A DNA stretch of 64,000 bases from positions 3,443,001 through 3,507,000 of the forward strand of contig NZ_JAUSYQ010000002.1 in NCBI RefSeq assembly GCF_030816965.1, given 5' to 3'. This stretch comes from Streptomyces canus (GTDB lineage: Bacteria; Actinomycetota; Actinomycetes; Streptomycetales; Streptomycetaceae). The notes under the pieces are model-generated. The model was not told the origin of the DNA. It saw only the letters and a program-made list of their open reading frames with translations, and did not search any database. Both the position numbers and the translations under genes were made by a program. Below are positions 1 through 9,486 of this stretch, piece after piece (the stretch's first letter is position 1; each line of letters opens with the position of its first letter).

Positions 1-343
1 ACATCACGGTGGTTCCGTCCTTGGACGGAATGCCCTGCGGCTCGGCGGTGAGCGGGTGCGCGTCCGCGATCCGCCCGATCTGCCCGGCCGCGGTCGCCTT
101 GTCGGCCGCCGTCAGCCCGCCGTCCCGGTGATAGACGACGACCATCTGCGTGGCTTCGCCCCCGGGCAGCCGGTCCTGGATCTTCGCGACCTGCGTCGAG
201 TCCGCGCTCGCCGGCAGATAGTCCACGGCCCGGTCCCGCTGCACGTCCGCGAGCTTCGACGCGAACGGCGACACGGCTGCCAGCACGACGATCCACAACC
301 CCAGCACGAGCCAGGGCACGGCACGTCGTCGCCGTGTGCTCAT
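1..343 (-). CDS. MMPL/RND-family transporter, N-terminal fragment
   Basis: The gene starts at an ATG on the minus strand and runs off the left edge, leaving 114 codons. The visible protein has a short basic N-terminus (MSTRRRRAVPW), one hydrophobic membrane segment at about residues 9-25, then the start of an extracytoplasmic loop (DYLPASADSTQVAKIQD, then a VVVYHRDGG stretch). This is the typical opening of actinobacterial MMPL proteins, where the first helix is followed by a periplasmic porter domain. The family exports lipids or drugs by proton antiport. Two perfect inverted repeats lie just upstream (383-401 and 480-495) and may be operators. The substrate cannot be told from this fragment. 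Confidence 0.8.
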   Translation of the reverse strand, partial: MSTRRRRAVPWLVLGLWIVVLAAVSPFASKLADVQRDRAVDYLPASADSTQVAKIQDRLPGGEATQMVVVYHRDGGLTAADKATAAGQIGRIADAHPLTAEPQGIPSKDGTTVM

Positions 344-382
344 CTTTGCGGCCCCCATCGACGGGCCTCCCTCCGGTCGGAC

Positions 383-401
383 GTCTGGATCGCTTCCAGA
401 C
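383..401. promoter_or_regulatory. Perfect inverted repeat upstream of MMPL gene
   Basis: GTCTGGA and TCCAGAC form 7-bp arms around a 5-nt centre, 40 nt upstream of the MMPL start codon. Position and symmetry suit a repressor operator (MMPL genes are often controlled by TetR-type proteins), but no regulator gene is visible here. The role is inferred. Confidence 0.35.
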
Positions 402-479
402 TCCCGGCGCAAGGGCCGGTGTTCGTCGGGCGGGAGGGCGAGTCGGGGGGTACTGCCAGGGGTGGCCCGGGGCGCGGAC

Positions 480-495
480 TACTCCCGGGGGAGTA
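480..495. promoter_or_regulatory. TACTCCC-GG-GGGAGTA palindrome upstream of MMPL gene
   Basis: A perfect 7-bp inverted repeat with a 2-nt centre lies next to the TerB-like stop codon and about 140 nt upstream of the MMPL start. It could be a binding site for a NarL/DesR-type response regulator controlling the exporter, or part of a short terminator for the TerB-like gene. It has no T-run. Confidence 0.35.
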
Positions 496-1188
496 TCAGG
501 ACGGCGTCCGGGCCGCGACCAGCAGCCTGGTGACGTCGTCCGCGCAGATCGTCAGGGCCGTGCCCACGGTGGTGAGGACGTCCCGCTCCGCCGGGGTGTA
601 GGGGCCGTCCGCGAGGGCGATGCGGGCGGCCTGGAGGAGGATCGACTCGCGGCCCGCCGGGGCGAGGTGGGGGGCGAGCGGGTCGAGGGCCTCGTGGAGC
701 TCTATGGCGAGGCCGGCTCCGCAGGGGCGGTCGTAGACCCGGCCGGTGTCCTCGGCGAGGGCCTCGACCAGGGCCTCCAGCTGGTCCTCGGTGCAGTCGT
801 CGAAGCCCGCCGCGCGGACCGTGGCGGCCGCGGTCTCCAGGGAGGTGCGCGAGCAGGTGCCGCCCGCCGCCAGGACCGCGAGCGCGACGGTGTGGACGGC
901 GTCGCGGAGCATCGCGGAGAAGCGGGTCGTGGTCGGGTGGTCGAGGACGTCCGTGCCGAAGTGGCGTCGGCAGGCCGCGCATTCCACCACCGGGCCGGTG
1001 TCGCCGCGCGGCAGGACCGGGACGCCCAGGAAGACGAGTCGGCGACGGCCCGTCAGTCGCTGGAAGTTGCGGTCGCCCCCGCATCCGGGGCAGAAGAACT
1101 CGCCGTCGCCGACGGTCGTCCACGCGGTACGGGTGCCCAGGAAGCGCGCAGGCCTGGCGGCACCGGTTCGTCCCCGTCCTGGCAGCAC
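496..1188 (-). CDS. TerB-like (tellurite resistance family) protein with zinc ribbon
   Basis: 230 aa. The GTG start at 1188 is preferred over an upstream ATG (1245) because GGAGGTGCGAC directly precedes it. The N-terminus carries a CxxC zinc knuckle (FFCPGCGG) and a second one after it (VECAACRRHFG). The rest is helical and Ala-rich and resembles the TerB/DnaJ-associated fold (RDAVHTVALAVLAAGG in the middle, LADGPYTPAERDVL near the end). Such proteins sit next to leuA in Streptomyces. Function is unknown; the TerB fold is linked to metal and membrane stress. It is transcribed in the same direction as leuA but is separated from it by a strong terminator. Confidence 0.7.
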   Translation of the reverse strand: MLPGRGRTGAARPARFLGTRTAWTTVGDGEFFCPGCGGDRNFQRLTGRRRLVFLGVPVLPRGDTGPVVECAACRRHFGTDVLDHPTTTRFSAMLRDAVHTVALAVLAAGGTCSRTSLETAAATVRAAGFDDCTEDQLEALVEALAEDTGRVYDRPCGAGLAIELHEALDPLAPHLAPAGRESILLQAARIALADGPYTPAERDVLTTVGTALTICADDVTRLLVAARTPS

Positions 1189-1317
1189 GTCGCACCTCCG
1201 CGTAACGCCGCGGCAACATCGCCGCGCTTGCGTGATGTTAGCCACATGAGCGGGGCGGAGTCAGCCCCCCGGCGAGACCTACCCGTGACCTCCACGCGTC
1301 GGTGGCCGATAAACGAC

Positions 1318-1353
1318 GGGGCCTTGATCGCCGTATACAGCGATCAAGGCCCC
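1318..1353 (-). terminator. Strong hairpin terminator after leuA
   Basis: GGGGCCTTGATCGC (1318-1331) and GCGATCAAGGCCCC (1340-1353) are perfect 14-bp arms with an 8-nt loop. Read on the minus strand the hairpin begins 20 nt after the leuA stop and is followed by GTCGTTT. It should end leuA transcription before the TerB-like gene. Confidence 0.85.
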
Positions 1354-1373
1354 AAAACCACCGGTCAGAGGGA

Positions 1374-3223
<1,850 letters not shown>

Positions 3224-3424
3224 GATGCGCAGAATGCTAGCGGAGCCGCTCCCCGGGCGGGGCGCCGTATCAGTATGCGGGACCAGGGAACCGAAAAGGA
3301 GAGAAGCGGACAAAAAGTGCGCCATACCACTTCGTCACGGAGCGTGCGCTTCCCTGTCCGCATATTTCACCAATCATGGTTGCGGCTAGTGACACGGTCA
3401 TGACTCAGTGCAAGGGTGCCGGGC

Positions 3425-4492
3425 ATGACGACTCACGGGGGCTTCGAGCCCGTCTTCTGCACCGTCATTCCGCCGCATGTCCTCGACAAGCTGGCCCGGA
3501 ACGACGACCCCGCACTCTCCGGTCCCGCCCGGCGCACCCTGATGCGCGACAGCGAGCTGCGCGGCCGCCGCCGCGTGACGACCGAGTTCGGCCTCGCGGC
3601 CGCGCCGACGGCGAAGGCACCGTCGGACCAGCCGCTGCGCACCGTCTACGACGCCGGGCACAAGAGCGACCTGCCGGGCAGGAAGGTCCGCGCCGAGGGC
3701 TCCGAGCCCGGCCAGGACGCCACCGTCAACCGCGCCTACGCCGGTCTCGGCGCCACCTTCGACCTCTACCTGAAGGCCTACGCGCGCCACTCGATCGACG
3801 GCGACGGCCTTCCGCTCGACGCGACCGTCCACTTCGACGAGAACTACAACAACGCCTTCTGGAACGGCGAGCAGATGGTGTTCGGCGACGGTGACGGCGA
3901 GATCTTCCTCGACTTCACCATCCCGATCGACGTCATCGGCCACGAACTCACCCACGGCGTCACCCAGTACACGGCGAACCTCACCTACTACGGCCAGCCG
4001 GGCGCCCTCAACGAGTCGATGTCCGACGTCTTCGGCTCGCTCATCAAGCAGTACACGCTCGGCCAGACCGCTGCCGAGGCCGACTGGCTGATCGGCGCGG
4101 GCCTGCTCGCGCCCAGCGTCTCCGGCAAGGCCCTGCGGTCCATGAAGGAGCCAGGCAGCGCATACGACGACGACGTGCTCGGCAAGGACCCGCAGCCCGC
4201 CACCATGGACGACTACGTCCGCACCGGCCGCGACAACGGCGGTGTGCACATCAACTCCGGCATCCCCAACCACGCGTTCTACCTGGTGGCCAACGCACTC
4301 GGCGGCCATGCCTGGGAGAAGGCGGGACAGATCTGGTACGACGTCCTGACCGGCGGCGAACTCTCGGACCGGGCCCTGTTCACCGACTTCGCGAAGCTCA
4401 CGGTCGCAGCGGCGAAGGCCCGCTTCGACGAGGGCGACGAACTCCAGGCCGTGTCCAAGGCCTGGGAGCAGGTCGGGGTGCGGATCCTCTGA
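3425..4492 (+). CDS. Protealysin-like M4 family metallopeptidase
   Basis: 355 aa from the ATG at 3425, preferred over the in-frame GTG at 3416 because AAGGG lies 8 nt before it. It is a thermolysin-family zinc endopeptidase. Visible features are HELTH (H173, E174, H177; the two His bind zinc and the Glu is catalytic) and the third ligand in NESMSD (E197). There is no signal peptide, and the N-terminus is short with an IPPHVLDK motif (P16-P17), the proline-containing propeptide element of protealysin-like peptidases rather than the long FTP/PepSY propeptide of secreted thermolysins. The next gene encodes an emfourin-type inhibitor 21 nt downstream, which supports this assignment. It may act inside the cell or be exported non-classically. 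Confidence 0.93.
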   Translation: MTTHGGFEPVFCTVIPPHVLDKLARNDDPALSGPARRTLMRDSELRGRRRVTTEFGLAAAPTAKAPSDQPLRTVYDAGHKSDLPGRKVRAEGSEPGQDATVNRAYAGLGATFDLYLKAYARHSIDGDGLPLDATVHFDENYNNAFWNGEQMVFGDGDGEIFLDFTIPIDVIGHELTHGVTQYTANLTYYGQPGALNESMSDVFGSLIKQYTLGQTAAEADWLIGAGLLAPSVSGKALRSMKEPGSAYDDDVLGKDPQPATMDDYVRTGRDNGGVHINSGIPNHAFYLVANALGGHAWEKAGQIWYDVLTGGELSDRALFTDFAKLTVAAAKARFDEGDELQAVSKAWEQVGVRIL

Positions 4493-4513
4493 GTCCGTAC
4501 TAGACAGGGACCC

Positions 4514-4780
4514 ATGCGTATTCAGGTGCGGCGCACGGGCGGATTCGCGGGCATCGAGCGGCACAAGGAGGTCGACACCTCCGGGCGGCCCGATGCCCAC
4601 GAATGGCAGGCCCTGGCCGAGAAGGCTCTCGCCGCCGGCCGGGGCACCCGGCCCGTCGGGGTTCCGGACGGCTTCAGTTACGAGATCACCGTGGACGGCA
4701 GGACGGTGTACGCGGCCGATCCCCGGCTGACGGAGGAGCAGCGCCAACTGATCTCGAAGGTGCTCAAAGAGGGCGCGTAA
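4514..4780 (+). CDS. Emfourin-like protealysin inhibitor
   Basis: 88 aa, ATG start with AGGGA upstream. The protein begins MRIQVRRTGGFAGI, contains the DGFSYEITVDG strand pair and ends in a short helix (LTEEQRQLISKVLK). That matches the small proteinaceous inhibitors encoded next to protealysin-like M4 peptidases. Its position 21 nt after the peptidase, on the same strand, indicates co-expression of protease and inhibitor. It has no signal peptide, like its partner. The inhibitor role is inferred from family and context. Confidence 0.8.
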   Translation: MRIQVRRTGGFAGIERHKEVDTSGRPDAHEWQALAEKALAAGRGTRPVGVPDGFSYEITVDGRTVYAADPRLTEEQRQLISKVLKEGA

Positions 4781-4838
4781 CTGCTTGTTCACGCCTGCCC
4801 GTTGACTTCCCTACCCGCCGGTACCGATGATCCGGCGC

Positions 4839-6161
4839 ATGGCGACTCAAGAGCATGCGATCCCCCGGTTCCCGGCCGGCTTCCTGTGGGGCGTCTCGAC
4901 CTCGGCCCATCAGATCGAGGGCGCGGCGGACAAGCGTGAGCGGTCCGTGTGGGACACCTTCACGGCCGAACCGGGACGGGTGAAGGACGGCTCGACGGCG
5001 GCGGTGGCCTGCGACCACTACCACCGCTACCGCGAGGACGTCTCCCTGCTGGCCGGCCTGGGCGTGGACGCGTACCGCTTCTCGATCTCCTGGCCGCGGG
5101 TGCGCTCCGAGGGCGGCCTCGACTTCTACGACCGTCTCGTGGACGAACTGGCCGGGGCGGGCGTACGTCCGGTCCCGACGCTCTTCCACTGGGACCTGCC
5201 GGTGACGCTTCAGGAGGGGGGCGGCTGGCTGGAGCGGGACACGGCGTCCCGGTTCGCCGAGTACGTGTCCCTGGTGGCCGACCGTCTCGGCGACCGCGTC
5301 AAGAAGTGGATCACCCTCAACGAGCCCGCCGAACATACCCTGTTCGGCCACGCGCTCGGCGCCCACGCCCCGGGCGAGCAGCTGATGTTCGACGCACTGC
5401 CCGCCGCCCACCACCAACTCCTGGGCCACGGCCTGGCCGTCCAGGCACTGCGCGCGTCCGGCGCCACGGACATCGGGATCGCCAACTCGCACGGGCCCAC
5501 CTGGCCGGCCTCCCAGGAGCAACCGGACCTGGAGGCGGCGGACTTCTACGACCTGCTGCTGAACCGGCTGTTCGCCGACCCGGTCCTGCTGGGTGAATAC
5601 CCTTCAGGACTGGGTGAGTTGATGCCGGGCGACGTCGCCGCCGACCTCAAGATCATCGGTGAGCCGCTGGACTTCTACGGCGTCAACTACTACGCCCCGA
5701 CCCGCGTGGGCGCCCCGCAGGGCGAGGACATCGAGTTCGGCGGTCTGACGATCCCCGCCGAACTCCCCTTCTCCGTCCAGGAGATCGAGAACGTTCCGGT
5801 GACGGACTTCGGCTGGCCGGTAGTCCCGGAGGGGCTCACCGAACTCCTCACCGCCTTCCATGCGCGCTACGGCGACCGGCTCCCGCCCGTCGTCATCACG
5901 GAGAACGGCTGCTCCTACGAGGGTGTCGACGACCAGGACCGCATCGCCTACCTGGACAGCCACATCCGCGCCCTGCACAAGGCGCTCGAGGCAGGCGTGG
6001 ACGTGCGCGGGTACTTCGTGTGGTCGCTGATGGACAACTTCGAGTGGGCGGAGGGGTACGCACGCCGGTTCGGGCTGGTGCACGTCGATTTCGAGACGCT
6101 GGCCAGGACCCCGAAGGCGTCGTACGCCTGGTACCAGGAGCTGCTCCGGGCGCAGAGGTGA
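4839..6161 (+). CDS. GH1 beta-glucosidase
   Basis: 440 aa. It is a retaining glycoside hydrolase of family 1, cutting terminal beta-glucosyl (or galactosyl) residues from small oligosaccharides. The barrel starts with the PAGFLWGVSTSAHQIEG signature. The acid/base Glu is in TLNEPAEH (E162) and the nucleophile in ITENGCSYE (E355); a C-terminal FVWSLMDNFEWAEGY lines the subsites. No signal peptide is present, so it is cytosolic. An in-frame ATG at 4827 would add MIRR; neither start has a clear Shine-Dalgarno, and the inner one fits the family better. The stop overlaps the GTG of the next gene, an MFS transporter, by 4 bp, so the pair likely imports and hydrolyses a disaccharide. Confidence 0.95.
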   Translation: MATQEHAIPRFPAGFLWGVSTSAHQIEGAADKRERSVWDTFTAEPGRVKDGSTAAVACDHYHRYREDVSLLAGLGVDAYRFSISWPRVRSEGGLDFYDRLVDELAGAGVRPVPTLFHWDLPVTLQEGGGWLERDTASRFAEYVSLVADRLGDRVKKWITLNEPAEHTLFGHALGAHAPGEQLMFDALPAAHHQLLGHGLAVQALRASGATDIGIANSHGPTWPASQEQPDLEAADFYDLLLNRLFADPVLLGEYPSGLGELMPGDVAADLKIIGEPLDFYGVNYYAPTRVGAPQGEDIEFGGLTIPAELPFSVQEIENVPVTDFGWPVVPEGLTELLTAFHARYGDRLPPVVITENGCSYEGVDDQDRIAYLDSHIRALHKALEAGVDVRGYFVWSLMDNFEWAEGYARRFGLVHVDFETLARTPKASYAWYQELLRAQR

Positions 6162-7396
6162 GCACGGCTCTCTCGGAGCCCGTCGAGCGCGTCGGCAAGG
6201 GCTGGACCGCGTCCCTCTCGCTGGCCAACGTGGCGATCTGGGTGGGTTGGTACGGCCCGCTGCAGATCCTGCTGGCCCGGCAGGCGGAGGACTTCGCGCC
6301 CGGCGCCGGGATGTCGAAGGAGACGCTGCTGGCCTGGGTGACCGGCGTGGGCGCGGTGGTGTCGCTGGCGGCGAACCCGTTCTTCGGCGCGCTGTCGGAC
6401 CGGACCACGGCCCGCCGGGGCCGCCGCAGCCCCTGGATCGTGACCGGCGCGGCGGGCGGCGCGCTGTCGTTGCTGGTGCTCGGCGGGGCGGGCGGGTTGT
6501 GGGTCATGACGCTCGGCTGGTGTCTGGTCCAGCTGACCCTGAACGCGGCCTTCGCAGCGGTCACGGCGGCCGTACCGGACCGGGTGCCGCGGTTCCAGCG
6601 GGGTGCGGTGGGTGGCTGGATCGGGGCGGCGCAGATCCTGGGCGCGGTCGTCGGCACGGGTCTGGCGACGGCGGCCGGCGGGATCGCGGCGGGCTATTCC
6701 GCCTGCGCGGTGTTCACGCTGGCGGGGGTGCTGCCGTACGTGCTCCGCCACCGGGATCTCCGGCTGGCGGCGGCGGACCGCCCCGCCTGGTCGTGGCGGT
6801 CGTTCGCGCGCGGCTTCTGGCTGAGCCCCCGCCGCCACCCCGACTTCGCCTGGGCCTGGCTGACCCGCTTCCTGATCAACCTCAGCAACGCGCTGGTGCT
6901 TCTCTACCTCCTCTACTACCTGCGGGACCGCCTCCACTACGACGACCCCGAGCAGGGCGTGCTGATCCTGACCGCGGTGGACAGCGTGGCGCTGCTGGCC
7001 ACGGTGGTGGTGGGCGGCGTCTGGTCGGACCGGGTGGGGCGCCGCAAGCCGTTCGTGCGCTGGTCCGGTGTGCTGATGGCGGTGGCCACGGGAGTGCTCG
7101 CGGTGTGGCAGACCTGGTCGAGCGCGATCGTCGTGGCGGCACTGCTCGGGGTGGGCCTCGGGGTGTTCATGTCGGTCGACTTCGCCCTGATGACGGACGT
7201 CCTGCCGACGGCTCTGGACCGGGGCAAGGACTTGGGCGTCATCAACGTGGCCAACGCCCTCCCCCAGGTGGCCGCCCCCGCCATCGCCGCACCGATCGTC
7301 ACGCACCTCGGGGGATACCGGGTCCTGTACGGATTGGCGGCGGTGGTGGGTTTGGCGGGAGCGGTGCTGGTTGGGCGTATAAGGGGCGTTGACTAG
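6158..7396 (+). CDS. MFS sugar transporter
   Basis: 412 aa from the GTG that overlaps the beta-glucosidase stop. About 12 hydrophobic segments are visible. The loop after the second helix has the MFS signature-like GALSDRTTARRGRRSPW, typical of the glycoside-pentoside-hexuronide/sugar MFS group, and a repeat of it (GGVWSDRVGRRKPF) follows the central loop. Translational coupling to the GH1 enzyme suggests it carries the substrate of that enzyme, probably a beta-glucoside. The specific sugar is unknown. Confidence 0.88.
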   Translation: MSTALSEPVERVGKGWTASLSLANVAIWVGWYGPLQILLARQAEDFAPGAGMSKETLLAWVTGVGAVVSLAANPFFGALSDRTTARRGRRSPWIVTGAAGGALSLLVLGGAGGLWVMTLGWCLVQLTLNAAFAAVTAAVPDRVPRFQRGAVGGWIGAAQILGAVVGTGLATAAGGIAAGYSACAVFTLAGVLPYVLRHRDLRLAAADRPAWSWRSFARGFWLSPRRHPDFAWAWLTRFLINLSNALVLLYLLYYLRDRLHYDDPEQGVLILTAVDSVALLATVVVGGVWSDRVGRRKPFVRWSGVLMAVATGVLAVWQTWSSAIVVAALLGVGLGVFMSVDFALMTDVLPTALDRGKDLGVINVANALPQVAAPAIAAPIVTHLGGYRVLYGLAAVVGLAGAVLVGRIRGVD

Positions 7397-7403
7397 GTCT
7401 CCT

Positions 7404-7486
7404 CAGGGGCGCGGGGCTGTATCGATGTGCGGCTCCGCCGCGTAGGCGCGACCAGCCCCCACCGGGCCGCAGACGACAACCGGCCC
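7404..7486 (+). repeat. Dispersed intergenic hairpin repeat, copy A
   Basis: This GC-rich element of about 83 bp begins CAGGGGCGCGGGGCTGTATC 7 nt after the MFS stop codon. Its core GCGGC-TCC-GCCGC forms a hairpin, and the rest (GGCGCGACCAGCC and onward) also appears in the copy at 50248. I recognise it as a family scattered in Streptomyces 3' regions. It may serve as a terminator or mRNA-end structure between these convergent genes. Confidence 0.7.
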
Positions 7487-7490
7487 AGAG

Positions 7491-8345
7491 CTACAGCGCC
7501 CCGGCCTCCCGAGCCGCATACACAGACGGATACAGCGGCCGATACCCCAGCTCCCGCCGAATCCGCTCCGTGGACATGATCACCAGCCACGGATCGGGAT
7601 CAACCTGCTCGTACAACTCGCCCGGAATCTCGACCCCGTTGAGTTGATGCAACTCGACCGCAGTCACCGGCGCGTCGTCGGCGATGTTGTACATCCGCCC
7701 CGAGATCCCCGGTGCATGCAGGATCCGCAACAGCCCCTGGGCGACATCCGCGTGGTGCCCCATGTGCAGCCGCTGGGTCGACGCCCAGTTCTTGGCCCAC
7801 ATCAGGGACTGGGCGAGATGCGGATCCCCCTCGCCGTAGACGAAGGGAAGCCGCCCGACCCGCACGTCGAGCCCCTCCAGCGCGAACAGCTCCCGTTCGG
7901 CCTGCGCCTTGGACGCGGGATAGGCACCCCACATGGAACCGCCGGGCCGGCTCTCGTCCTCCTCCGTCACCGGGCGCCCCCGCCCCTCGCCGTACACAAG
8001 ACCGGTGCTGACCTGCACGAACCGCTGAACGCCGGAGGCCACCGCGGCACGGCCCAGCTCCACGGCCGCGTCCCGGTTGACCGCCCAGGCCTCCTCGTCC
8101 GGCACGCCCCGGAAGGCCGCGGCGACGTTCACGACCGCGTCGGCGCCCGCGACGGCCTTGCGGAGGACGTCGGTGTCGCGCAGATCTCCTACGACGACCT
8201 CGGCGCCGAGTTCGGCGAAGGGCTCACCGCGGGCCGTGTCCCGCACCAGCACCCGTACCTGCTCCCCTTGCCGGGACTGCGCCAGCAGCCTGGGCACGAA
8301 GCGCCGGCCGACCTGTCCCGTCGTACCTGTCACCAAAGTCAGCAT
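7491..8345 (-). CDS. NAD(P)-dependent epimerase/reductase (extended SDR)
   Basis: 284 aa. It starts with the Rossmann motif VTGTTGQVG (extended/atypical SDR GxxGxxG) and has VGDLRD after beta-3, then VNVAAAF, a Ser-containing strand (FVQVSTGLVYGEG) and the catalytic YPASK. These match the NAD-dependent epimerase/dehydratase family acting on nucleotide sugars or ketones; the substrate is unknown. The ATG has AGGAG 7 nt upstream. An XRE-type regulator is transcribed divergently, a common arrangement for regulator-oxidoreductase pairs. Confidence 0.88.
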   Translation of the reverse strand: MLTLVTGTTGQVGRRFVPRLLAQSRQGEQVRVLVRDTARGEPFAELGAEVVVGDLRDTDVLRKAVAGADAVVNVAAAFRGVPDEEAWAVNRDAAVELGRAAVASGVQRFVQVSTGLVYGEGRGRPVTEEDESRPGGSMWGAYPASKAQAERELFALEGLDVRVGRLPFVYGEGDPHLAQSLMWAKNWASTQRLHMGHHADVAQGLLRILHAPGISGRMYNIADDAPVTAVELHQLNGVEIPGELYEQVDPDPWLVIMSTERIRRELGYRPLYPSVYAAREAGAL

Positions 8346-8405
8346 GTTGTGCTCCTCTCGTCCGGACCAGCGTGGAACGGCCGCGCGGGCACCGGGAGAG
8401 ACCTC

Positions 8406-8435
8406 TTGATCGGGGGATCGGCAGACCCTGGATAA
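8406..8435 (+). promoter_or_regulatory. Possible promoter for XRE regulator
   Basis: TTGATC (8406-8411) is followed after 17 nt by TGGATAA, about 30 nt before the GTG start. The spacing suits a housekeeping sigma promoter; the -10 match is moderate. Confidence 0.3.
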
Positions 8436-8463
8436 GCCGGACGGGGTGCCGCACGCTTAAGGG

Positions 8464-9318
8464 GTGAACCGAGCCGAACTCGCCGACTTCCTGCGCCGTG
8501 GCCGCGCCCGGCTGAACCCGTCCGACGTGGGTCTGGCGCCGAGCGCCCGGCGCCGCACGCCCGGTCTGCGCCGCGAGGAGGTGGCGCAGCTGGCGGGGAT
8601 GTCGGTGGATTACTACACGCGACTGGAACAGTCCCGCGGCCCGCGCCCGTCCCGTCAGATGCTGACCGCGCTGGCCCGGGCGCTGCGCCTGACCGACGTG
8701 GAGCAGGACCATCTGTTCCACCTGACCGGCGAGGAGCCCCCGCGCCGCGAGACGGCGTCGGCGCACGTCCGCCCAGGGCTGCTGTTGATCCTGGACCGGC
8801 TGCACGACACCCCGGCGCAGGTGGTGAACGACTGTGGCGAGGTGCTGGCGCAGAACGCGATGGCCAGGGCCCTGGTGGGCGACGCGATGTCCCGCCCGCG
8901 CCGCGACCGCAACCTGGTCCGGCGCTTCTTCCTGGACCCGACCGCGCGCACGCTCTTCCCCGAGGAGGACCTCGCGGACCACGCGCGCACCCAGGTCGCC
9001 ACCCTGCGCGCGGTGGCCGCGGCCCGCCCCGACGATCCGGAACCGACCGCGCTGGTGGCCGAACTCCGCGCGGCCAGCGAGGAGTTCGCCCGCCTGTGGG
9101 ACGAACACGAGGTGTCCCAGCGCAACAAGGCGACGAAACGCTTCGTCCACCCCGTGGTCGGCCTACTGGAACTCGACTGCGAAGTCATGGTCAGCCACGA
9201 ACACCACCACCTCCTGGTGGTCCACACGGCCCGCCCCGGGACGGAGGCGTACGAACGACTCCAACTGCTGAGGGTGGTGGGCGTGCAGGACCTGTCCCCG
9301 CAGGCGGCGACCCCCTAG
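8464..9318 (+). CDS. XRE-family HTH regulator with MmyB-like ligand domain
   Basis: 284 aa, GTG start. The N-terminal helix-turn-helix spans about residues 1-80 and includes RRTPGLRREEVAQLAGMSVDYYTRLEQSRG, given here only by its ends RRTPGLRREE and TRLEQSRG. The C-terminal two thirds is the PAS-like MmyB ligand-binding domain (VVNDCGEVLAQNAMA, FVHPVVGLLELDCEVM). Proteins of this kind usually repress a divergent oxidoreductase; here that is the epimerase at 7491-8345. The 71-bp copy of the era 3' end begins inside its TAG stop codon. Confidence 0.92.
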   Translation: MNRAELADFLRRGRARLNPSDVGLAPSARRRTPGLRREEVAQLAGMSVDYYTRLEQSRGPRPSRQMLTALARALRLTDVEQDHLFHLTGEEPPRRETASAHVRPGLLLILDRLHDTPAQVVNDCGEVLAQNAMARALVGDAMSRPRRDRNLVRRFFLDPTARTLFPEEDLADHARTQVATLRAVAAARPDDPEPTALVAELRAASEEFARLWDEHEVSQRNKATKRFVHPVVGLLELDCEVMVSHEHHHLLVVHTARPGTEAYERLQLLRVVGVQDLSPQAATP

Positions 9319-9442
9319 AACCCCAGCTTCCGCAACTGCCGAGGATCCCGCTGCCAGTCCTTCGCCACCTTGACATGGAGGTCCAGGCTGCATCGACATG
9401 CGGCTACCGCCGCGCGGCCGGCGTACCCAGCAGCGCCTCGAC
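9317..9442 (-). pseudogene. Remnant of era 3' end, interrupted by a hairpin repeat
   Basis: Positions 9317-9387 are a perfect 71-bp copy of 9489-9559, the last codons of era (ending DPRQLRKLGF). After a 30-bp insert (9388-9417), positions 9418-9442 on the minus strand read VEALLGTP, matching era IEALLGTP with changes almost only at wobble positions. The remnant therefore looks like the tail of a related era allele. No start codon or upstream part is present, so it is not functional. Confidence 0.75.
9388..9417. repeat. Hairpin repeat core, copy B, inside the era remnant
   Basis: CTGCATCGACATGCGGCTAC and the next 10 bases match the core of the dispersed repeat (CTGTATCGATATGCGGC-loop-GCCGCG). 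It replaces the four bases AAGA of the intact era sequence, so its borders can be read exactly against the intact gene. The stem GCGGC/GCCGC is kept while the loop is TACC. Confidence 0.6.
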
Positions 9443-9486
9443 GCCGACCCCCCTCAAAGCGCCGACGCAACCCCCACCCACCCCGC

